Below are positions 6,970 to 14,034 of a DNA stretch of 16,781 bases, in pieces. The translations under genes and the position numbers were made by a program. Source of the DNA: an uncultured Allobaculum sp. (GTDB lineage: Bacteria > Bacillota_I > Bacilli_A > Erysipelotrichales > Erysipelotrichaceae); contig CAJTLE010000059.1 in NCBI GenBank assembly GCA_910577085.1, positions 1-16,781 of the forward strand, given 5' to 3'. Below the pieces are notes generated by a model. That model saw only the letters and a program-made list of their open reading frames with translations, made no database searches and was not told the DNA's origin. Positions within the stretch are counted from its first letter, which is position 1, and each line of letters starts with the position of its first letter.

Positions 6970-7883
6970 TTATTTTCTCCTTTCGCATCCACAGATTCTG
7001 GCTGAACTGGGGATTTTGTCGGGTTCGTCTGATTTGTCTGATTTGTTTCTTTCTTATTCTTTGGATTCATCAGATCCTGCACGCAATAGGAAGCCATCGC
7101 AAGACCGGCACTGGCCGGAACAAAGATCGCCGAGGGCAGAGATTTGCCTGGTTCCATTGGAATAGGCAGTTCAGTGGAGCAGACGGTCATGATTTTCTTA
7201 CGAATTCTGTTTTTGCGTTTCCAGTTGCGCATGACTTTGGCCATTGGATCATTGGTGGTTTTTTCCAGTTCCATGATCTCGATTTTTGTTGGATCTTTGC
7301 GTCGGGCCATACCCATGCTGGAAATGACTGGAATCTGATTGTCCAGCGCAAAGGCAATCAGATCCTGCTTCGAGCGCATGGAATCAATGCAGTCGAGAAC
7401 ATAGTCTGGCTTCTGTTCGAGCAGCCAGTCGTTGAGTTCCTTATCATACCAGCCGGTATAGGCAATAACTTCTGTCTGGGGACGGATGTCCGCAATTCTT
7501 GCTTTGAGAATTTCAGTTTTCGCCTGATCAACCGTGCTGGTCAGCGCACAAAGCTGACGGTTCAGGTTGCTGGCTTCAACGACATCTTTGTCAATTAAAA
7601 CCAGCTTACCGACGCCGCTTCTGGCCAGGGCTTCAATCGCAAAGGATCCAACCCCGCCGCATCCGGCAACCACGACGGTCTTGGATTCGAGGGTATCGAT
7701 GGCATCCTTTCCAAATAAAAGCTTGGCCCGCTCGAGACTGTTGGCCGGCGCTTCATTCTTGAGCGCTGTTGTTTTTTCCTGACTGGTCAGGGGCACTTCT
7801 GCGTTTTCTTTTGAATTTTCCATTTGTTTTTCTATTTTCGTTTCGATTGAGTTGTGTTGTGTACTGGGGTTACTTTCTTCCAT
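6966..7883 (-). CDS. tcdA: ThiF/TcdA-type E1-like enzyme, probable tRNA threonylcarbamoyladenosine dehydratase
   Basis: An ATP-dependent E1-like enzyme. TcdA (CsdL) adenylates and cyclises t6A at position 37 of ANN-decoding tRNAs to ct6A. In 305 residues the Rossmann ATP site is GCGGVGS (74-80), with Asp98 in LIDKD, SNLNRQ (Arg109), DCIDS (164-168) and VCSTE (234-238). The catalytic domain is about 50-272. Two non-family extensions are odd: about 48 polar residues before the domain and an Asn/Thr-rich tail (NQTNQTNPT). Start ATG 7883 follows AGAGGA; the internal Met21 has no ribosome site. It overlaps the 3' end of miaA by 14 bases and shares GTGA with the CNNM gene. Adjacency to miaA, another position-37 enzyme, supports the tRNA role; another ThiF-like sulfur or ubiquitin-like activator is less likely. 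Confidence 0.85.
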   Translation of the reverse strand: MEESNPSTQHNSIETKIEKQMENSKENAEVPLTSQEKTTALKNEAPANSLERAKLLFGKDAIDTLESKTVVVAGCGGVGSFAIEALARSGVGKLVLIDKDVVEASNLNRQLCALTSTVDQAKTEILKARIADIRPQTEVIAYTGWYDKELNDWLLEQKPDYVLDCIDSMRSKQDLIAFALDNQIPVISSMGMARRKDPTKIEIMELEKTTNDPMAKVMRNWKRKNRIRKKIMTVCSTELPIPMEPGKSLPSAIFVPASAGLAMASYCVQDLMNPKNKKETNQTNQTNPTKSPVQPESVDAKGENK

Positions 7884-8784
7884 ACCATTCCTCTAAATCC
7901 TGCACAATCCGCTTACGGTCGGCAGGTTGATACCAGTGTACCGGCATCTGATGATTGAACCATGTCATCTGCCTGCGCGCATACTGGCGGGTGTGAATTT
8001 TGATTAATTCACGAACATCATCAAGGCTCTGCAGGCCATCCAGCCAGCCCGCAAATTCTTTATACCCGATTCCCTGGAAACTATTCCACTTTCTGCTTGC
8101 GGGAGTTTGAAAGAGGCGTTTAACTTCTTCGGGCAGCCCGGCCTCAAACATCTGATCGACGCGCAGGTTGATTCGTTCAATCTCTTTGTCCCGCACATCT
8201 TTGAGCCCGACGATATAAATATCATAGATGGGCGCATGTTCCTGCGCGTTTTCGCGCTCACTTTTTGTTTTTCCATTTTTAACCATTAACGCTGCCCGAA
8301 GCAGACGTTTGCGGTTGTTGGGATGAATCTTTTCGAGAGCCTGGGGATCCTGTTCTTTGAGCAGATCGACGAGCTGTTCATTGGTCAGCTTTTCCAGTTC
8401 CGCCTGTTTTTCACTGTTCTCTTCATCCTGCTCCTGTGCAAATTCATAATCATATAAGGCCGCTTTGATATACAGTCCCGTTCCCCCGCAAAGAATCGGG
8501 ACTTTTCCTTTGGCGGTGATTTCATCAATTGCCTGGCGACATAACTGTTGGAAAGTACGGACATTCCAGGGTTTGTCGATCGGCTGAATATCGATGAGAT
8601 GGTGCGGAATTCCATCCATCTCTTCAGGGGTGATTTTCGCGGTTCCAATATCCATGCCCTCATATACCTGCATGGAATCGGCGGAGATGATTTCACCATT
8701 CAATGCTTTGGCAGCTTCAATGGCCAGTGAGCTTTTGCCCGATGCGGTCGGGCCAACAATTGCGATGACTTTTTTTCTAGACAC
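7870..8784 (-). CDS. miaA: tRNA dimethylallyltransferase
   Basis: Transfers dimethylallyl from DMAPP to N6 of A37 in tRNAs reading UNN codons, the first step of i6A/ms2i6A synthesis. The P-loop is GPTASGKSS (11-19), followed by SADSMQVYEGMDIGTAK (catalytic Asp36 region), CGGTGLYIKAA, and late motifs FQGIGYKEF and TRQYARRQMTWF. Length is 304 residues, normal for the family. I set the start at GTG 8784: it follows AAAGGAG (8798-8792) by seven bases and puts the P-loop at the usual place. The longer in-frame reading to 8955 runs through mutL and adds unrelated sequence. The GTG overlaps the mutL stop region by eight bases, and mutL-miaA is a known gene order in bacteria. Confidence 0.95.
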   Translation of the reverse strand: MSRKKVIAIVGPTASGKSSLAIEAAKALNGEIISADSMQVYEGMDIGTAKITPEEMDGIPHHLIDIQPIDKPWNVRTFQQLCRQAIDEITAKGKVPILCGGTGLYIKAALYDYEFAQEQDEENSEKQAELEKLTNEQLVDLLKEQDPQALEKIHPNNRKRLLRAALMVKNGKTKSERENAQEHAPIYDIYIVGLKDVRDKEIERINLRVDQMFEAGLPEEVKRLFQTPASRKWNSFQGIGYKEFAGWLDGLQSLDDVRELIKIHTRQYARRQMTWFNHQMPVHWYQPADRKRIVQDLEEWYGRK

Positions 8785-10960
8785 GTTCAAACTCCTTTGC
8801 GAGCTCTTTGAGCGACATGGTAATAACCGTAGGCCGGCCATGCGGGCAATTGTATGGCTGGTCACACTCTGCCAGATCATCAATAACTTTCTGCATCTGC
8901 ATCGGACCGAGCACATGGTTGAATCGGACCGAAGAATGACAGGCACAGGTCGCAATTAAGTGACGGCGCAGTTCCTTCATATCGACCTGCTTGTGGTCGC
9001 GATACCAGGCAAAGAGATCTTCTAAAAACTGCTCGCGGTCAACCAGATTCAACCAGCCTGGTTCTTCGCGAAGAACAACCGCATTGCTTGAGATCGGTTC
9101 AAAGTGCAGACCGTAATCTTTCGTACTGGCGTTGATGGCCTCTAAATCCGCCATCAGATCTGGTGTGAGTGGGATCCGAATTGGGATCATCAGCGGCTGT
9201 ACCACTTCAACCGGCTTTTCAAACGCCCTCTGAATCTTTTCGAAGTTGGCTCGCTCCTGGGCTGCGTGCTGGTCAATGATCACCAGTCCTTCATCCCCTT
9301 CACAAAGAATATAGGATTCTTTCAGTTGGCCGATGACCTTGAGATGATGGAAAAATTCATTGCCTTTACTTCGCTGTCTTGCCGGGGCCTGACCGGCTGG
9401 GTAGCTGATCGGCTCGGCTTGCGGAGAAGGTTTTGCGGCCTCTTTTTCCGGAGTGAGATTGGAAGCAGGAAGTTCACCGAAAGCTTGCGACAGGTTGTTG
9501 ATCGAAGCCGTTACTGGATTCTCTTCGGAATGCGCTTCTGCTTCTCTGTCAAAATTTAAGGTTTGTTCAGAAGCCGGTTCGGGTCTGGAAGGAGCAAAAA
9601 CATTTCGGGCCGCATAGCCTGGGGCAGCTGGATCTTTGAGAAAAGCTGGTTCTTCAGAGACTGTCCGGGAAGCCGCTGGTGTGTAGGATGGCTTATTGAA
9701 GTCATGTGTCGAGGAGCTGAAAATCTCTTCCGGACGGTTTGGCTGCATCTTGCCAGGCATCTGTGAATGGGTTCCCGTTGGATACTGAACCGCCGACCGA
9801 TCCGGTTTTGTTGGGGCCAAAGGGGCAGCAGATCTGGATGGAGAAGCAGGGGTCTGGCTTGTGGATGATCTGCCAAACGAACCGGAATACTCATCCTGCC
9901 GGCTTTGTTTTGGGTAGTGAAGTTCAGCCTGAAGCTGCTCGATCTGCGGCTTGCGGGACTGGACTTTGGGCGCGGTGATTTCGGATGCGAACAGATCGCT
10001 GATCGTATCGATGATCATCTGCGTCAGATATTCCTCTTTGGAAATTCGGACTTCGAGCTTGTTTGGATGCACGTTGACATCGACGAGCTGGAAATCAGTG
10101 GTGATATTGATGAAGCAGATTGGATAACGCTCCTTGGGCATATACTCCCGGTATCCTTCAATGACTGCCTTCGTGATTGGCCAGGAACGGATAGTCCGGC
10201 CATTGAGACAGATAAAGATATAGTTCTTGGAAGCCCGGGTAATGGTTGGCTGAATCGCATAGCCTTCGATGGTGAAGTCAGCCGACTGGCGATAAAATTC
10301 GACAGCCTCTCTGGCAGGTTCTGATCCAAACATCTGATACAGAATCTCGCGGCGGTCTTTCTTTCCTGAGGTCTGGAAGACCAGACGATTATCATGCTTA
10401 AGCGTAAAGCGGACTTCTGGATGAGCCAGAGCGAGTTTGTTTACCGCATCGGCGATGATTGAAAATTCATAGTTTGGCTTCTTGAGATATTTGAACCGGG
10501 CCGGGGTATGAAGGAACAGACCCCTGATTTCCATGCGGGTGCCCAGCGGGGCATCCGTTTTTTCGTATTCGGTCAGTTCACCATATTCATATGTAATCCG
10601 GGTTCCCCCATCGCTATTGGCAGTCAGACAGGAGACTTTCGCGACAGAAGCAATTGAAGGCAGTGCCTCTCCACGAAAGCCCATCGTCGCAATCGCGAAC
10701 AGTTCGTCTTCATTTTGTAGCTTAGAAGTTGCGTGACGTTTGAAGGCCATTCGTGCGTCATCGTAGCTCATTCCACAGCCATCATCGGTTACGACAACGC
10801 CACCGATGCCGCCTTCAAAGACTTCAATATCAATGCGGGTAGCTCCTGCATCCAGTGAGTTTTCCACACACTCTTTAACGATGTTCACCGGTCGGTCAAC
10901 AACTTCACCGGCCGCAATCATATTGGTCAGTTGTGGATCCAGAACATGAATGATTCCCAT
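8777..10960 (-). CDS. mutL: DNA mismatch repair protein MutL (endonuclease type)
   Basis: Couples MutS mismatch recognition to strand incision. In 727 residues the GHKL ATPase is about 1-330: KECVENSLDAGA (Glu30, Asn34), DDGCGM (59-64), GFRGEAL (94-100), then CLNGR and VDVNVHPNKLEVRI (293-306). A Pro/Ser/Gln-rich linker, about 335-530, is long and low in complexity. The C-terminal dimer and endonuclease domain shows DQHAAQERANFE (563-574), the DQHA(x)2E(x)4E metal motif, with ACH (673-675) and CPHGRP (705-710), all typical of organisms lacking MutH. QPLMIP (588-593) may be the clamp-binding motif. Start ATG 10960 follows GGAAAGGAAG. It leads the operon mutL-miaA-ThiF-CNNM, and mutS lies 3 kb upstream in the same direction instead of adjacent. 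Confidence 0.97.
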   Translation of the reverse strand: MGIIHVLDPQLTNMIAAGEVVDRPVNIVKECVENSLDAGATRIDIEVFEGGIGGVVVTDDGCGMSYDDARMAFKRHATSKLQNEDELFAIATMGFRGEALPSIASVAKVSCLTANSDGGTRITYEYGELTEYEKTDAPLGTRMEIRGLFLHTPARFKYLKKPNYEFSIIADAVNKLALAHPEVRFTLKHDNRLVFQTSGKKDRREILYQMFGSEPAREAVEFYRQSADFTIEGYAIQPTITRASKNYIFICLNGRTIRSWPITKAVIEGYREYMPKERYPICFINITTDFQLVDVNVHPNKLEVRISKEEYLTQMIIDTISDLFASEITAPKVQSRKPQIEQLQAELHYPKQSRQDEYSGSFGRSSTSQTPASPSRSAAPLAPTKPDRSAVQYPTGTHSQMPGKMQPNRPEEIFSSSTHDFNKPSYTPAASRTVSEEPAFLKDPAAPGYAARNVFAPSRPEPASEQTLNFDREAEAHSEENPVTASINNLSQAFGELPASNLTPEKEAAKPSPQAEPISYPAGQAPARQRSKGNEFFHHLKVIGQLKESYILCEGDEGLVIIDQHAAQERANFEKIQRAFEKPVEVVQPLMIPIRIPLTPDLMADLEAINASTKDYGLHFEPISSNAVVLREEPGWLNLVDREQFLEDLFAWYRDHKQVDMKELRRHLIATCACHSSVRFNHVLGPMQMQKVIDDLAECDQPYNCPHGRPTVITMSLKELAKEFERV

Positions 10961-11160
10961 TCCATCACTTCCTTTCCTGAGTTGAGGGGCTTCGATCTTT
11001 TGAGGGGAATCAGTCTGATCGTCCTTCGAGAGACCGAAGCTATTTGATATGGAGTGAACACAGAAGGAGTGAAATGGCCTTCTGAATTCACATTCATGGA
11101 TTGTTCTGATTTTCAGATCACCATCAATCTAAGACAATGATCCGTATCTTTACACTATAC
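10961..11160 (-). promoter_or_regulatory. mutL: Probable mutL promoter and structured leader
   Basis: On the minus strand a TATAGT -10-like box (11159-11154) has no convincing -35. The ~190-base leader that would follow contains a nested hairpin (GTGAA/TTCAC outside AGAAGG/CCTTCT, 11054-11088). It also has two mutually exclusive pairings: CGAAGC/GCTTCG (10989-10994 with 11035-11040) or CTTCG/CGAAG (11024-11028 with 11035-11039). No known riboswitch was recognised. Promoter confidence is low; the pairings are directly visible. Confidence 0.3.
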
Positions 11161-11625
11161 AATTTCATGCAAGTCTTTTGAAATTGAATTCCTGAACAGT
11201 TGCGAACAAACAGATCATCAGATGCCAGATCATTGGATCCTTGCCAGTCCATCCTGCTGAATTTTCCAGATCATTACGGACAAGAAATCAGGGAACAATC
11301 CCTGGAATGATAGGACGAGATCAGACACGATCAGCAGATCTGATCAGACGGTGGGTCGTACTCCAGTCTGTATTCAAGTAGACTCAGTTTCACAAGGTCA
11401 CCGAAAATCACCCTTCATCTTCTCAATATCGAAAAACGATGATTCAACAGGTATTTGGAGAAATGTGATTTCAATGATTTTGAGTGGTGTCTGAATTATT
11501 GAGGAAATTTCATCATCCGCTTCTATCCTGTCTGGCTCTGTTCTTCTTTCCAGGACTTCCCAAATCACTTCAATCCCTGTCGCCTTCCTGCCTGGAGTGC
11601 TGACCGGACGATTGATCTAGGGCAG

Positions 11626-11645
11626 AACTGCATGAGCAGTTTTTT
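11626..11645 (+). terminator. Isolated terminator-like hairpin in the gap
   Basis: AACTGC (11626-11631), loop ATGA, GCAGTT (11636-11641), then a run of six T (11640-11645). The stem is perfect though short. No gene lies upstream on the + strand, so it may mark the end of an unannotated RNA. Confidence 0.5.
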
Positions 11646-12364
11646 AGCTTGAGCATTTATATTTAGTCTCTGTAGTTTGTTTATGAGATAGTTGTGGTCT
11701 GTCTGGAATGCCGCTCTACAGCGTTGCTTCCCTGTTGATTTTTTTACATGAGTGCTCATCTGGGCCGTTTTTCGGTAGGAACAATTTTTGCAAAGAGTGA
11801 ATAAACAGTTCTTCTCTGCCTCTTTGTTCTTCCGTTGAGTTCATCAACAATCAGGACAGTCGCAGTCTTCCCGTTGTACAAATCGTTGTGACATCCATTC
11901 TGGTCGCTTCCCAGCAATTGAATTATTCTTATTTGATTTTTTCAATTCATATTCAGAATTTCATCAATAGCTTTTGAACTCACACTCAACCACTCGATCT
12001 CCTGCTTCATCCTATCTCTCCTCAAGTTTCATCTCCATCTGACCAATCAGATGAGCAGAAGACGTTGAATCATCCATTTCAATTGGACTCTATTTGCGGC
12101 TGGCGGATTCCTGCAGGATGGACTTTCCTTTCCCATCCAGGAGGCAGCCATTCCTTCTCTTCATGGCTTCCACTTTGGTTGAAGTCTTGCTGCTGGCTGC
12201 CAGGATTGGAGAAATCGGTCACTGATAGTTCGCCTTTCTTCCTTTCAGAGTCTGGTAATCCCTCATCCGATTGAGATTATTCGTTTCTTCCCACCAGCTT
12301 CATGCTGCTTCCCGCTTTTCTTCCATTCGAACGATGAAAATACGGATTTGAACAGTGATTTGCC

Positions 12365-12640
12365 TTCAGAAAAGCTAAAATGAATCGTTTCATTTCAAAA
12401 TCGATTTCTTGCTGATTTGAGTGTATTTTGATTGCCATTCGACAGATCAACTGTTACTGCCGAGCATAATTTTGAAAATTAACATTCGTAGAATTGGCTG
12501 CCTGGTCGTTAATCTGCCAACAATCGGACCGATCAGAGGCAGAAAGTGTTTGATCCTATTTCTGTTCCGATGAAATCCATGAAGTTCAGGTTAGAAATCA
12601 GAAAAGAGATGAAACGATTCATTTCACAAATTATTTCTGA
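12365..12640. repeat. Imperfect ~60-bp inverted-repeat element
   Basis: The arm at 12365-12424 and the reverse complement of 12578-12640 align along most of their length. Shared blocks, in order, are TCAGAAA, AAATGAATCGTTTCAT (16 bases exact, 12378-12393 against 12609-12624), GATTTCT and CTGA, with small gaps between. The middle contains a further hairpin (GCCTGGTC paired with GACC and AGGC, about 12500-12541). The arms suggest a MITE-like element of about 276 bp, a hairpin RNA, or two inverted copies of one control site. No target-site duplication was evident. Confidence 0.5.
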
Positions 12641-12670
12641 TCTCCACTTTACTTATCGTATGACCACTTT

Positions 12671-12705
12671 TCAGATTCCGATTTAGGGATCTGAATCTGA
12701 TTTTT
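12671..12705 (+). terminator. Terminator-like hairpin in the gap
   Basis: TCAGATTC (12671-12678) and GAATCTGA (12693-12700) form an 8-bp stem with a 14-base loop followed by five T. The stem is AT-rich, so this is a moderate call. It lies 30 bases beyond the inverted-repeat element. Confidence 0.35.
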
Positions 12706-12731
12706 GAGGAAGATTGGCAGATCATCCAGGA

Positions 12732-12751
12732 CATCTTGAACCTTCAAGATG
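12732..12751. repeat. Near-perfect 20-bp palindrome
   Basis: CATCTTGAA (12732-12740), CC, TTCAAGATG (12743-12751): 9-bp exact arms separated by two bases. No U-run follows, so a protein-binding site fits better than a terminator. Confidence 0.55.
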
Positions 12752-13139
12752 ATGGACAGACTCTCACTAAATCCATTCTGTCAGGGCTGCTTCTGATCTG
12801 GAGCGGCTTAATCAGGGTAGGAAGCGATGATCTGTTTATTCCCAGTTCAGATCTGGTAATTTGAATTTGTCTAGTCATTTACTCTGTACTCTTGTTCAGA
12901 TTTTGTCCCTCGTAGAAGGAAATGCCTGGTCAGCCAGTATCCAGATGGTCTTTTCATCAGATCTGGAAGGGTGAATATTCTCAGGAATGGGCAGATTGGA
13001 TGGAGGAAAGAAGAGCCTGATCGCTTAAAAATCCAAGTCCATCTGATTGCAGGCGCGACCCAGAGATTGCTTCTTCTGTCTGCTGTTTGGCGGACAAAAC
13101 AGGAGAGGAATCGTTAAGACTACTTTTTTAGTTCTTTAG

Positions 13140-13247
13140 TTATTTTTGATTACCGATATGAATATTCATCGGATAAAGCCGTAAGCAAAGAGTGTCCGTG
13201 AATGAACCGAGTCAGAACTGCCGAAGTGAGAGGTGGCGAATTTTTTA
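13140..13247 (+). other. Possible structured RNA segment
   Basis: Contains the exact 12-bp palindrome ATGAATATTCAT (13158-13169) inside CCG/CGG flanks. A GC-richer stretch follows to about 13239, then a weak stem CTGCC/GGTGG (with two wobble pairs) running into six T (13241-13246). It resembles the layout of a small RNA or leader ending in a terminator. It matched no RNA family I recognise; T-box and SAM motifs were considered and are absent. Confidence 0.2.
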
Positions 13248-13650
13248 GCCCTTCTATAAGTGCTTATTTATAAAAAGGTATCTAAATTCAATTCAGTTAT
13301 TGCCCCACAGATTCTTCCTGCACTTTTCTGCTCGCCAGGACTTATGCTTATCTTCCCCTGTAGCCAGTGGAATTGATCTAATGAGAATTGAGAAAAAGAC
13401 GTTGGTATTGGATCAGTCTTTGGGGGCAGATTTCCAAGGGCACAAACAAGATTTGAAATCTGACTTTCTGCCGGGATCACTCCATTGCAGCAGAGGCAAT
13501 GGCGTGAACTGGTTGTGAAAGAAACAGATTTCTGAGCTCGCCTACTCTTCTCAACAAGGCGTTTGATTGACTCCATCTGTTTCTTGCGGGGGATTTGTGG
13601 TCGCATGCCTCTGATCAAATACCTTGAAATCTGATCGGACCAAGACTGAT

Positions 13651-13691
13651 TCCATCCTTCTTCCTCTTCTCTTTCATCTCTCCTTCTACTT
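13651..13691. repeat. Polypyrimidine tract
   Basis: About 41 bases that are almost all C or T on the + strand, polypurine on the minus strand. A similar tract lies at 13841-13878. Such tracts can form triplex DNA or be purine-rich RNA when transcribed from the minus strand. Confidence 0.5.
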
Positions 13692-13840
13692 ATGTCCTGA
13701 TGAGTGTTGCTGTCTTTGGCTCTGCAGGATGAATGGTTTAGCAAATATGCATAATCACTTTTTGGAATAAAATCTTGAAAAATGTGACCAGCCATTGAAT
13801 TGTTCTATGAAAAGTCTGCAGGCAAGCATTCGACCATTCG

Positions 13841-13878
13841 TGCTTCTTCTCTCCTCTTTCCTCCTCTACTTCCACTAG
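13841..13878. repeat. Second polypyrimidine tract
   Basis: About 38 bases of near-continuous C/T, similar in wording (CTTCTTC, CTCTTTC, CTACTT) to the tract at 13651-13691, and roughly 90 bases downstream of the mutS terminator in the direction of mutS transcription. Confidence 0.45.
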
Positions 13879-13965
13879 CTTTCGGCTTGTTCCTGGCGAT
13901 GTTCTTGAAACTGAACTTCCCTGCTCCTTCTGTGTTCCATGATCATCTTTCTAAGTCCGGGCACT

Positions 13966-13998
13966 AAAAAAGTCGGCAGCTTTTCAAGCTTACCGACT
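13966..13998 (-). terminator. mutS: mutS terminator
   Basis: In minus-strand reading, AGTCGG pairs with CCGACT and AAGCTT with AAGCT around a GAA loop, with a G-U pair and a small bulge, then a U-run (from + strand A at 13966-13971). It lies 37 bases past the mutS stop, so mutS appears to be transcribed separately from mutL. Confidence 0.8.
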
Positions 13999-14034
13999 AA
14001 GATTTTTCTTCTGACTGGTTGTGGAATTCAGGGA

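Larger units (their letters stand above)
10961..14034. other. 3.07-kb gene-free interval between mutL and mutS
   Basis: No reading frame here has a ribosome site together with recognisable protein character; the longest (175 codons, 13268-13795, minus strand) has neither. Base composition looks more AT-rich than the flanking genes. The interval holds inverted repeats, isolated terminator-like hairpins and polypyrimidine tracts, listed separately. No tRNA, rRNA, CRISPR or known structured RNA was recognised. It may carry unannotated RNA genes, be decayed coding DNA, or be a spacer left by rearrangement. Confidence 0.75.

Noticed and set aside
8785..8955. N-terminal extension of MiaA
   Set aside because: Lies inside mutL and adds unrelated residues before the P-loop; the GTG at 8784 has the ribosome site.
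11565..11759. 64-codon minus-strand frame, basic and short
   Set aside because: No ribosome site and it runs through the orphan terminator hairpin.
12065..12274. 69-codon + strand frame rich in Ser/Trp/Pro
   Set aside because: No start signal or family likeness.
13220..13247. T-box or SAM riboswitch-like GAGAGGTGG
   Set aside because: The T-box GGGTGGNACCGCG core and the SAM riboswitch core are absent, and no aminoacyl or methionine gene follows.
13268..13795. 175-codon minus-strand open frame in the gap
   Set aside because: No ribosome site, no recognisable family; its acidic run comes from the polypyrimidine tract. Probably chance.
10994..13943. High density of GATC sites in the gap
   Set aside because: About 30 sites by eye, but GATC is also common in the coding parts, so it is not a gap-specific signal.
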